Positions 17,396 to 25,938 of a stretch of DNA of 64,000 nucleotides are shown here, piece after piece (within the stretch, counting starts at the first letter, position 1; each line of letters begins with the position of its first letter). This stretch comes from Thiosocius sp963759055 (GTDB lineage: Bacteria > Pseudomonadota > Gammaproteobacteria > Chromatiales > Chromatiaceae): contig CAVWYD010000030.1 in the NCBI GenBank assembly GCA_963759055.1, forward strand, positions 1 to 64,000, given 5' to 3'. A program made the position numbers and the translations under genes. The notes beneath the pieces were generated by a model. The model was not told the origin of the DNA and ran no database searches. It saw only the letters and a list, made by a program, of their open reading frames with translations.

Positions 17396-18908
17396 TCACT
17401 TGTCTTGCTTCACTGCCTCCCGCAGTGCATCGGTCACGATCTCGAGTACCTGGATACGTGCAAAGCGCTTGTCGTTGCCGGCGATCAGGTTCCAGGGGGC
17501 ATGCTTGGCGCTGGTGCGCTCCAGCATTTCGTTGATCGCGTCGCGGTACTCGTCCCACTTTTCACGGTTACGCCAGTCCTCGTCGGTGATCTTGTAGCGT
17601 TTGTAGGGGGTCAGTTTCCTTGCCTCGAAACGGGCCAGCTGCTCTTCCTTGCTGATCTGCAGCCAGAACTTCTGTACCACCACCCCGGCCTTGGTCAGTT
17701 GCTCTTCGAAGTCGTTGATCTCGAGGTAGGCGCGTGCCCAGTTGGCGCGACTGGTGAACCCTTCGACCCGTTCCACCAGGACGCGGCCGTACCAGGAGCG
17801 GTCGAAAACGGTCATGCGGCCGCCGCGTGGAATATGCCGCCAGAACCGCCACAGGTAGTGGTGCGCATTTTCCTCGTCGGTGGGTGCGGCTATCGAGATG
17901 ACCTCACGCAGCCTGGAGTCGACCGCCTGGGTGACCCGGCGAATGGCGCCGCCCTTGCCGGCGGCGTCAACACCTTCGAATACCAGAACGGTGGAGATCT
18001 TCGCCGCATAGGCACGCCAGGCCAGGTCGTTCAGTTCCTGTCTGCAGGACCTTGAGTTTCTTCTTGTAATCCTTGCGCGAAATAGTTTGTGACAGGTCGA
18101 CGCGGTCGAGCAGGGTGATCTGGGCCTCCGGCGCATTCGGCAGCATGTCTTCGCTTTTGTTGGATGGCGCGTCGTTCAGCTCTTGTTCGTCTTCGGGCGA
18201 CCGCGCAAGCGCCTCCTGCATGGCATTGAGCAGGATGCGTCCGGTCGTCATGTCACGATAGCGGGGATCGGTTGCCTCGATGATATGCCAGGGTGCGCGG
18301 CCGATATCCGTGGCCCGGATGACCCGGTCGGCCACCTCTTCGAAGCGCTGATACTGTTGGCCAAACTTGGACTTTTTCGGCAGCATCTTCCAGCGGCTAC
18401 GGTCGCTGCGGGCCAGGGATTTGAGGCGTTCGCGCTGGTCTTTCTCCGAGTAGTGATACCAGCACTTCACGATCACCGCGCCGTCGTGAATGAGCATGCG
18501 TTCGAGTTCACGTATCTTGCGCATGTACTGATCCAGATCGGCATCGCTCCATTTGCCCGTGAAACCCTGCTCTATAGCCTGTTGGTACCAGCCGCCGAAG
18601 AAGACCCCGATATCCCCGCGCCTGGGCATGGCGCGCCAGAAACGCCAGGCCTTCGGACGATACTTTTCTTCGTCGCTCTCGTCCCAGAACGCGTACACGT
18701 TGACACCGCGAGCGTCCATCCACTCGTCCAGCGCATTGACGACCTCACCTTTGCCGGCACCTTCCATCCCGGCAATGATCACGTAAACCGGGATCTTGCT
18801 CTCCCGGATGGCGATCTGTGCATCGAGCAGCTGCGTGCGCAGGTCTGGGACGCTGGCATTGTAGGACGCTTTACTCAACGAGCGGCCGATCTTCGCGGTG
18901 GCAAACAT
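17396..18908 (-). pseudogene. pap: Polyphosphate:AMP phosphotransferase (two PPK2 domains), one frameshift
   Basis: About 503 residues with tandem PPK2 domains, the arrangement of PAP enzymes that phosphorylate AMP to ADP with polyphosphate. Domain 1 has Walker A IIAGMEGAGKGE (near residue 48) and domain 2 has VFEGVDAAGKGGAIR; each carries the Walker B/lid regions FFGGWYQQ and FDRSWYGR. A single extra base near 18045 separates KKKLKVLQ from QELNDLAWRAY at the inter-domain linker, exactly where continuity is expected. Without correction the enzyme would be truncated after domain 1. Confidence 0.88.
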
Positions 18909-18916
18909 AGCTCCCC

Positions 18917-19990
18917 CTATTCTTTTGGTAGTGCACCACTGATGTGGTGCTGGCTGGCAAAATCGAGCATACGCTGGATGGATCTGACTGCGCGATCGCG
19001 TATCCCGGGCTCCACGGTGACCTCATTCTCAGCGCTGATCAAGACCTGTTCGAGATTCTGCAGCGAGTTCATCGCCATCCAGGGGCAGTGTGCGCAGGAT
19101 TCACAGCTTCCGCCCACACCGGCTGTTGGGGCCGATATCAGTTTTTTGCCCGGGGCCATCTGATGCATCTTCCAGAAAATCCCGTCGTCGGTCGCGACGA
19201 TGAACTGCTCGTTCGGCATCTGTGTCACGGCCTTGATGAGGTCCGTGGTGGAACCCACGACATCGGCGTATTGCAGCACCTCTTCCGGCGACTCGGGATG
19301 CACCAGGACGGCCGCCTCGGGATGCAGACGCTTCAGGCGTTCGAGTGCAAAACCCTTGAACTCCTCGTGCACGACGCAGCTCCCTTCCCATAACAGGATG
19401 TCCGCATCGGTCTGTTGCTGCACATAGTGGCCCAGGTGTCGGTCGGGGGCCCAGAGTATTTTTTTTCCTTGTGCATGCAGATGCCGGATGATCGGCAGCG
19501 CGATTCCCGAGGTAACCATCCAGTCGGCGCGTGCCTTTACGGCCGCGCTGGTATTCGCGTAGACGACGACGGTGCGGTCGGGGTGCGCATCGCAGAAGTC
19601 GCTGAACACGTCTGCCGGACAACCTTCGTCAAGGGAGCAGGTCGCGCCCAGGTCGGGCATCAAAACCCGTTTCTCGGGGTTCAGAATCTTCGCTGTCTCA
19701 CCCATGAAGCGGACGCCGCAGACGACCAGGGTGTCGGCGTCTGCCGTGGTGCCGTAGCGGGCCATCTCAAGCGAATCGGCCACGCAACCGCCGGTCTCTT
19801 CGGCCAGCGCCTGGAGTTCGCCGTCGACATAGTAATGAGCAACGAGTACCGCATTCTGCTCGCGCAGCAGCCGCTTTATGCGTTGCTTGAGCGCTTCCTT
19901 TTCAGACTCGCTGAGCTTCGGCCACACCGGATGTGGCGGAACCGTGATCTTTGGCAGCATGGGCTGCGGCTGAATGGTCTGCGTCTTCAT
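18917..19990 (-). CDS. nadA: Quinolinate synthase
   Basis: A 357-residue NadA, which condenses iminoaspartate and dihydroxyacetone phosphate to quinolinate in NAD synthesis. Cysteines for the [4Fe-4S] cluster are in VCGVRFMGE, ATCSLDEGC and the C-terminal SCESCAHCPW motif. HYYVDGELQ near the N-terminus and YANTSAAVKA are also family features. It overlaps the upstream NrtR-like regulator by 4 nt (ATGA), so the two are co-transcribed from the promoter at 20683-20733. No nadB is present in the window. Confidence 0.95.
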   Translation of the reverse strand: MKTQTIQPQPMLPKITVPPHPVWPKLSESEKEALKQRIKRLLREQNAVLVAHYYVDGELQALAEETGGCVADSLEMARYGTTADADTLVVCGVRFMGETAKILNPEKRVLMPDLGATCSLDEGCPADVFSDFCDAHPDRTVVVYANTSAAVKARADWMVTSGIALPIIRHLHAQGKKILWAPDRHLGHYVQQQTDADILLWEGSCVVHEEFKGFALERLKRLHPEAAVLVHPESPEEVLQYADVVGSTTDLIKAVTQMPNEQFIVATDDGIFWKMHQMAPGKKLISAPTAGVGGSCESCAHCPWMAMNSLQNLEQVLISAENEVTVEPGIRDRAVRSIQRMLDFASQHHISGALPKE

Positions 19991-20673
19991 TTGATGATCT
20001 CCACCCGTTTGGGGTGTTTAGCCCGGTATTCCCTGGCGGGCCGGTGATTGCCTGTGCGGCAGAGTCTGCCGGTTTCCGCGATAAGGTCGAGCGACAGAAC
20101 GCGCTTGCGAAAATTGCGTTTATCAAGCGGTTGATTGAGCAATGCCTCGTAAACGCATTGCAGTTCGCTCAGGGTGAAAGTCTCCGGCATGAACTGGAAG
20201 GCGATCGTGGAGTAGTCAAGCTTTGCGACCAGTCGCGAATGCGCCATCTCGAGGATCCGGGCGTGATCGAAAGCCAGTCTCGGGAGATCCTCGAAGGCAT
20301 GCCATCCGGCATCGAGCGCATCGCTGGCGGCACGCGGGGTTGTCAGGACGTCCTGCGGAACCAGGGCATAGTAGGTCACGCTGATGACCCGCTCGCGGGG
20401 GTCTCTGTGGGTGGCGCCGAAGGTATAGAGCTGTTCGAGATAGACCCCACTGATCCCCGTTTCCTCCTCGAGCTCGCGCGCTGCGCAGGCGTCCAGGTCC
20501 TCGTCGATATCGAGAAAACCGCCCGGCAAGGCCCATTCACCCTGATATGGGGGGTTGGCCCTCTTTACCAGCAGGATGCAGAGGCGTCCCTCGCGGATGG
20601 TGAAAACCACGACGTCGGTGGTGACCGCCGGGTGCGGGTAGGGGTAGCTGAATGTCTCTCTGGGTAGGCGCAT
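19987..20673 (-). CDS. nrtR: NrtR-like Nudix transcriptional regulator of NAD synthesis
   Basis: A 228-residue protein with an N-terminal Nudix domain and a C-terminal winged-helix region (TLSELQCVYEALLNQPLDKRNFRKR, then RPAREYRAKHPKRVE). This architecture is that of NrtR, which represses NAD genes and is released by ADP-ribose. The Nudix box is fully conserved (GFLDIDE-x7-RELEEETGI), so hydrolysis may be retained. Genetic linkage with nadA (4-nt overlap) and twin operators in its own promoter support this role and predict autoregulation. Confidence 0.85.
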   Translation of the reverse strand: MRLPRETFSYPYPHPAVTTDVVVFTIREGRLCILLVKRANPPYQGEWALPGGFLDIDEDLDACAARELEEETGISGVYLEQLYTFGATHRDPRERVISVTYYALVPQDVLTTPRAASDALDAGWHAFEDLPRLAFDHARILEMAHSRLVAKLDYSTIAFQFMPETFTLSELQCVYEALLNQPLDKRNFRKRVLSLDLIAETGRLCRTGNHRPAREYRAKHPKRVEIIK

Positions 20674-20682
20674 GGGCTACTA

Positions 20683-20733
20683 AGTGTCATTTGTACACCA
20701 AACCACCATAGTGTGATTTATACACTTTGTCAA
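20683..20733 (-). promoter_or_regulatory. nrtR-nadA promoter with two matching operator boxes
   Basis: On the minus strand GTGTATAAATCACACT (20725-20710) and GTGTACAAATGACACT (20698-20683) match at 14 of 16 positions and are nearly palindromic; their starts are 27 bp apart. The promoter is TTGACA (20733-20728), a 17-nt spacer, then TATGGT (20710-20705); the upstream box occupies the spacer, as expected for a repressor. Confidence 0.7.
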
Positions 20734-20860
20734 CGGAGCGGGAGTCGAGCCCTCTTCCGATAGTAATTCGGCGCATTCCCGCAGGGGCGGCGAAGACTCA
20801 AGTCTTACCCGTGCGGCCGCTTTCAATCGCGTTGAAAAGTTCTTCGCCTGCGCGCGACCC

Positions 20861-21703
20861 ATGGACATCGAAAAGCCCTTCTACAAAGATCTGATCTCGG
20901 TCGAATCGATTCCGCCCTTGCCGGCGACGGCGGCCAATCTGCTGATGATGATTGCCGATCCGGATGTGGAGATCGAGGCGCTGGCGCTTGTGATCGAGCG
21001 CGATCCACCCTTGAGCGCGCGGCTGCTGGGCGTCGCCAATTCGGCTTTCTACGCGCCGCCACAGCCGGTCATGACGATAAAGGAAGCCATCGTGCGCGTG
21101 CTCGGTCTGCACATGGTGCGCAACATGGCGCTCGGGATGGCCCTGGCCGGTGGTTTCTCCACCGGCGCCTGCCCGCGATTCGATCTGACGGGCTACTGGG
21201 TCATGGCACTGGGTACCGCCGATCTTGCCAGTGGCATGGCGCGCGCCGCGACACTGCCCGATCCGCCGGACCCGGATGCCGCATACATGGTGGGCCTGCT
21301 GCACAACCTCGGAGAGCTGCTTCTGGTACACATGCGCCCGGCCGAAATGGACGAGGCCCTGCGTCGACTGGGGGAAGATCCAGAGAGCAGTCTGGTCGAT
21401 CATGAGCGTGCGCTCATGGGTATCGACCACTGGGCCGCCGGGGCGTTTCTGGCTAGGCACTGGCAGCTGCCGCCGATCATTGGCGCCAGCATAGAGCGCT
21501 TTGGCGACGACACCGAACCGCGCGACGGTCGACAGATGATCCACCTGGTGCGTGCTGCACGCTGCTGGTTGGCCGGGATGTTGGCCGGTGGCGTCGACCC
21601 GTTGCGGGTGACGGGGGTTGATGAGGCCTATTGCGCGCGCCGTTCGACAGAATTCGCGGACCACCACGATGCACTCCGCGTGCTGGCCCGCTCCATGACC
21701 TGA
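20861..21703 (+). CDS. HDOD-domain signalling protein
   Basis: A 280-residue single HDOD domain, related to HD phosphohydrolases but lacking their metal-binding HD pair. Family features are SIPPLPATAANLLMMIADPD near residue 15, IERDPPLSARLLGVANSAFY near 45, and GLLHNLGELLLV near 145. HDOD proteins act in signalling, often with c-di-GMP, chemotaxis or two-component pathways; no partner is encoded nearby. It is divergent from nrtR. Confidence 0.88.
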   Translation: MDIEKPFYKDLISVESIPPLPATAANLLMMIADPDVEIEALALVIERDPPLSARLLGVANSAFYAPPQPVMTIKEAIVRVLGLHMVRNMALGMALAGGFSTGACPRFDLTGYWVMALGTADLASGMARAATLPDPPDPDAAYMVGLLHNLGELLLVHMRPAEMDEALRRLGEDPESSLVDHERALMGIDHWAAGAFLARHWQLPPIIGASIERFGDDTEPRDGRQMIHLVRAARCWLAGMLAGGVDPLRVTGVDEAYCARRSTEFADHHDALRVLARSMT

Positions 21704-21728
21704 CGGACCGCGAGGCGGTCAGGCCGGT

Positions 21729-22637
21729 CTACGCTCCGGGCCACAACCATGCGGCACCACGTACCCCGCTGCTATCACCATGCGCAGGTGGGAGCAGGCG
21801 GGTGCGTACGACGTCGGAAAACACGTAGCGTGTCCACAGGCGCGGCACGCTTTGGTAAAGCCGCTCAATTCCTGACAGTCCTCCACCGAGCACAATGACC
21901 TCGGGGTCGAGGATGTTGATCACGCTCGCCAGGCTGCGCGCCATGCGGTCTTCGTAGCGCGCAAGACAGGCCTCGGCCGCGGCCTCTCCCGCTGCCGCGC
22001 GCTCTGCGATCTGCTCGGCGGAAAACATCGGTCCGGTGCGGGCGTAATCCTGCGCCAGGCCGGGGCCCGACAGAAACGTCTCGATGCAGCCCCGCTTGCC
22101 GCAATAACACGCGGGTCCGGGACGCTCTTCATCCGTGGGCCAGGGCAGGGGATTGTGGCCCCATTCGCCGGCGATCGCGTTGGGGCCGTCCAGGAGTTGG
22201 CCGTTTATGACGATGCCGCCGCCGGTCCCTGTGCCGATGATGACGCCGAACACGCTGGCCGCGCCCTGTGCGGCACCGTCACTCGCCTCGGACAGGGCAA
22301 AGCAGTTGGCGTCATTGGCTATGCGTACCGGGCGTTTGAGCCGTGCGCTGAGATCGTGGTCGATGGGCCGACCGTTCAGGCAGGTCGAGTTGGCGTTGCG
22401 CAGCCGGCCGTTCTGGGGCGATAGCGCACCCGGCACACCCACGCCAACGCTGCAGGTCTGTCCGCATTGTCGTTCCAGGTTTTCGACCAGATCCCGAACG
22501 GCGTCAAGGGTGGCTGCGTAGTCGCCGGCCGGGGTTGGCACCCGCTCACGGAAGCGGATGCGCCCATCTGATCCGAGAACGATACCCTCGATCTTGGTTC
22601 CACCGAGATCGATGCCGATCCGGTTGCGCCGGGTCAT
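21729..22637 (-). CDS. ROK-family sugar kinase
   Basis: A 302-residue ROK kinase. The N-terminal phosphate loop is GIDLGGTKIEG, the catalytic Asp is in IANDANCFALSE, the nucleotide loop is GVIIGTGTGGG, and the ROK zinc motif is GHNPLPW...CYCGKRGCIETFLSG with its His/Cys ligands. The zinc motif and length fit the fructokinase/N-acetylglucosamine kinase branch, but substrate cannot be assigned from sequence alone. There is no sugar operon around it. Confidence 0.9.
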   Translation of the reverse strand: MTRRNRIGIDLGGTKIEGIVLGSDGRIRFRERVPTPAGDYAATLDAVRDLVENLERQCGQTCSVGVGVPGALSPQNGRLRNANSTCLNGRPIDHDLSARLKRPVRIANDANCFALSEASDGAAQGAASVFGVIIGTGTGGGIVINGQLLDGPNAIAGEWGHNPLPWPTDEERPGPACYCGKRGCIETFLSGPGLAQDYARTGPMFSAEQIAERAAAGEAAAEACLARYEDRMARSLASVINILDPEVIVLGGGLSGIERLYQSVPRLWTRYVFSDVVRTRLLPPAHGDSSGVRGAAWLWPGA

Positions 22638-22694
22638 TTGGGGGCGGCAATGCTTGGCTGTTCCTGGATTGTCAGAAGTCCCCTGAAGTAGGCC

Positions 22695-24221
22695 TTAATT
22701 TGTCGTGCCCGCCTTCGCCGCCTCCGGGAAAGGTTCAGCCATGTGCTGGGTGTCCGGATTGGCGGCCGCGAGCTCCAGCGGCGGGTTGCCCGAGGGGTTG
22801 GTGAAACGGTCGTTCAGATCCTGCACATAGCGGTCTGCATCCTCGAGCGCCTGCTGGATGCGCCGGCGGTTGCGCCGGCTCCAGCCCGCCGGATGGCGGC
22901 TGAAGATACTGCGCCAGGGTTTGGTATTGAGCAGGAACGCCGCTTTCAGGCTGCCGCGGATCCCCAGCTTCTGGTTCAGGCGGTCTGCCGCGCGCGTCAG
23001 CGACCTGGCCGCCAGATGGCGCACGCCATAGTGCACGGCGAGCCAGAGCAGGTAGGCCGCGAGTGCACTGAAGTAAATGCTCATCGGCGTGGCAGTCAGG
23101 CTGTCCCACCATCCCGCCTTGAGTTGCATGCCTTCCCATTGTCCCAGGCGCGAGGTGATGCCGATGAATCCACCGATGATCAGCATTGCCATGATCACAT
23201 CACCGACCAGGGTGCGCTTGCGCCATTTTGCGATCAGCTGATTGATCGCCGGTACGACCTTGTCCTCGAAGCCGCGCGCCGTCTTTTCCAGCGAGCCGAC
23301 GATCCGGTAAGCACGCTCGATCTCGACCTGCTCCATGCGCTCGTGGATATCCGCGAGGTCTACATCGCGCTTGCCCTCGTAACGACGGCGCAGGGCCTCG
23401 TCCGGGATCGGATTGGCGGCTTCGTCGTTGTAGATGGTGAAAAAGCGGCCCGCGGTCAGTCCACGGTCGCCCATGGCGCGCTGCCAGGCGGCGACCACTT
23501 CCTCGGGATTGTCCTCGCGGGCGGTGGTGTCGATCTGGTTCAGGATGTAAAGGAATTTACCCGAGTCCTGGCGATTGATGGTCTTTGATACCAGGTGATC
23601 CAGGGTGTCGCGCATGGCGCCCGGCTCGGGGTGGCGGGCGTCAAAAAACACCAGCACCAGATCTGAGAGATCGATGATGTGATCGGTGATCTTGAGCGTC
23701 GAGGTGCGCTGCGCATCGGCGTCGAAACCCGGGGAGTCGATAAGGATCTTGCCGCGCAGCGTCGGGCTTGCACTGGTCTTCAACTGGAGGTAGGCATCGA
23801 TACGGGAGCCTTCACCCGCCGCCACTTTCTCGATCTCGCTGCTGACCTTGTAAAAGGGGAATCGCGGGTCTGAATCCAGCGCGACACCGGGTAGGGCATG
23901 CGAAGTCGACTGGTTGCTGAAACAAATCACGGTGAACTTGTCATCTACCGCCTGATTTCCACTGCGTTGCAGCCTGCTGCCCAGATAGTGGTTGATAAAG
24001 GTCGATTTGCCCGCAGAGAAGGTGCCGAGTACCGAGATCAGCGGCCACCAGGGGATATGGGTGGCGTATGACTGCTCCGGATTGAACAGGCCCATCCTGT
24101 AAGCAACTGTGTCCAGCTCGCGAAAGCTCTGCACCGTGTTCAGGAGGACCGGATTTTCCTGTTCCAGGTGGGCTTCAAGATGTTTGAGACGGGTCTCTAT
24201 GACCGGGCCGGCACCACGCAT
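22695..24221 (-). CDS. Dynamin-like membrane GTPase
   Basis: A 508-residue dynamin-superfamily GTPase. G1 is GTFSAGKST near residue 68, G3 is DSPGFD near 165, and G4 is NQID near 228. Two hydrophobic segments in the C-terminal half (VIMAMLIIGGFIGIT near 345 and PMSIYFSALAAYLLWLAVHYG near 385) anchor it in the membrane. The C-terminal tail is Pro/Ala-rich. Bacterial members are implicated in membrane remodelling or protection. GAGGAG precedes the ATG by about 10 nt. Confidence 0.85.
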   Translation of the reverse strand: MRGAGPVIETRLKHLEAHLEQENPVLLNTVQSFRELDTVAYRMGLFNPEQSYATHIPWWPLISVLGTFSAGKSTFINHYLGSRLQRSGNQAVDDKFTVICFSNQSTSHALPGVALDSDPRFPFYKVSSEIEKVAAGEGSRIDAYLQLKTSASPTLRGKILIDSPGFDADAQRTSTLKITDHIIDLSDLVLVFFDARHPEPGAMRDTLDHLVSKTINRQDSGKFLYILNQIDTTAREDNPEEVVAAWQRAMGDRGLTAGRFFTIYNDEAANPIPDEALRRRYEGKRDVDLADIHERMEQVEIERAYRIVGSLEKTARGFEDKVVPAINQLIAKWRKRTLVGDVIMAMLIIGGFIGITSRLGQWEGMQLKAGWWDSLTATPMSIYFSALAAYLLWLAVHYGVRHLAARSLTRAADRLNQKLGIRGSLKAAFLLNTKPWRSIFSRHPAGWSRRNRRRIQQALEDADRYVQDLNDRFTNPSGNPPLELAAANPDTQHMAEPFPEAAKAGTTN

Positions 24222-24720
24222 TTGACGTTACTCCTCGTGTCCTCAGTGGTTGTTTCCCTGCATGGTAACGCTTTGTTCTCAGGCGCGTGTAGCTTCTGCG
24301 GTCTGGGTCCGCAGCGTGCAGGAGAATTATCGTAATTGGGCAGTTACTGATACAAAGGGCCTGGATTGGGCGGATCACAATTATGGTAAACATTGCTTTT
24401 TAAGCCATTGCTGACGGATAATTGCGCGAATCAGAAATGCTCGGATTGGGTCATCAGGGTCCTCCCATACGTTTGCGGGCGAGTATTTTTTATGTGTATT
24501 GTCAGGGGGTTAGGGTGGCTTTGTTGCAAGTTCAAACGCCACATGGCCGCGCAGACCGGTACGCGCGCCCTGGGAGAATGTCCGGATTGCCGCAACGTTC
24601 GACATACCCGCACCTCCCGTGGTCAAAATTCGCACTGGCTACTGAATCGCTAAGGCGGCACCGATCGCGGTCGGTTTCTCGTTTCCAGTCGCCCGCCAAA
24701 GCAATCAGGTTAGGTAGAGA
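24222..24720. other. Divergent intergenic region, no gene recognised
   Basis: About 500 bp between the divergent dynamin-like GTPase and the efflux adaptor gene. It must hold promoters for both. The short open frames here have no recognisable features. Possible -10 sequences (for example TATGGT near 24383) have no convincing -35 partner, so I mark none. Confidence 0.4.
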
Positions 24721-25863
24721 ATGCAAAAAACATTGATCGCTACAGTGACCGTCGCAGCTGTCGCGCTAACCGTGTCGGCGATTGCCCGCGACCAGGTTTT
24801 CGAAGACGTTTTCTTGGTCAAGGAGTCGACCGAGACACCCACGGTGGTTATCAGCGGCAGTGTGGTGCCGTTCAAGGAGGTGACCCTGGCAGCCCAGCTT
24901 CCGGGGCGGGTCAAGTACATCGCCGGTATCGAGGGTGAGTCGTTTGAGACCGGAACCACCCTGATCGCATTGGACGAGGAAGAGTTATTGGCCAAGCGAA
25001 GCGCAGCGTATGCGCAGTATGCAGCCGCTGACGCCGACCTGCGCAATGCGGGGGTGCAGTACTCGCGTGAAATATGGTCGCCGCAGTCCAAGAGCGCGCC
25101 CGGCGGCATGGGTATACCGAACCTGTTCGACCAGATGTTCACGCGACCGTCCGAGGGTTTTTTTGGGGGGCGTGACCGTGGTGCCGAACGCAGCGCCGAC
25201 CTGTATGCCTCCGGTAACCGCATGGAGCAGGCGCGCAGTGCGATCATGCGGGCGCAGTCGGAGATCCGCGCGATCGATGCCAAGCTGCGTGATGCGAAGA
25301 GCCTCGCTCCGTTCGACGGCGTGATTATGGAAAAATACGTCGAAGAGGGGGATACGGTCCAACCAGGACAGCCGATGCTGAAATTCGCCGACGTGACCTG
25401 GCTGCAGATCGAGGTCGATGTGCCGGCCAGTCTGGCGCAGGGCCTGCAGCCGATGGGTGTGTTGCAGAATGCCGCAACCTTCGACAACCACCCGGAGCCC
25501 GTGGCTGTGCGCGTCGCCCAGGTGTTTCCGATGGCCGATGTGCAGCGGCATACCATCAAGGTGAAATTCGACATCCCGCAGGGTGTCTCCCAGCCGGGAA
25601 TGTATGCCAAGGTCATCATTCCCGATACCACGGGCCCCATGAAGAGCCAGCTGCCGGTCATCCCCAGCACGGCCATTCGCTATCGTGGCAGTCTGCCGGT
25701 GGTCTACATCCAGAACGACCAGGGCGAACCTGAATTGCGCATGATCCGACAGGGCAAGCAGCTCGAAAACGGCATGACCATGGTGTTGTCAGGTATTGCG
25801 CCGGGCGACCGTGTTTATCCCAATCCGGGACCCGGCATGATGAGCAGGACCAGTGGTCAATAA
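24721..25863 (+). CDS. RND efflux periplasmic adaptor (membrane fusion) protein
   Basis: A 380-residue HlyD/AcrA-type adaptor with a signal peptide (about residues 1-22, ending SAIAR). The first half-lipoyl motif is SGSVVPFKEVTLAAQLPGRVKYIAGIEGE and the second is SLAPFDGVIMEKYVEEGDTVQPGQP, flanking a helical hairpin; a beta-barrel domain follows. It links an inner-membrane RND pump to an outer-membrane channel. The pump gene begins 75 bp downstream; no outer-membrane factor is present. The start follows AGGTAGAGA. Confidence 0.9.
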   Translation: MQKTLIATVTVAAVALTVSAIARDQVFEDVFLVKESTETPTVVISGSVVPFKEVTLAAQLPGRVKYIAGIEGESFETGTTLIALDEEELLAKRSAAYAQYAAADADLRNAGVQYSREIWSPQSKSAPGGMGIPNLFDQMFTRPSEGFFGGRDRGAERSADLYASGNRMEQARSAIMRAQSEIRAIDAKLRDAKSLAPFDGVIMEKYVEEGDTVQPGQPMLKFADVTWLQIEVDVPASLAQGLQPMGVLQNAATFDNHPEPVAVRVAQVFPMADVQRHTIKVKFDIPQGVSQPGMYAKVIIPDTTGPMKSQLPVIPSTAIRYRGSLPVVYIQNDQGEPELRMIRQGKQLENGMTMVLSGIAPGDRVYPNPGPGMMSRTSGQ

Positions 25864-25938
25864 AAGCGTCTTCGGTGATCCCAAAGATCGCCTGGGGTTT
25901 GTGGTGCGGAACGCAGTAGAACGGACAAGAACAGACGC

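Noticed and set aside
24375..24395. TATGGT as a promoter for the efflux operon
   Set aside because: No -35 element at acceptable spacing.
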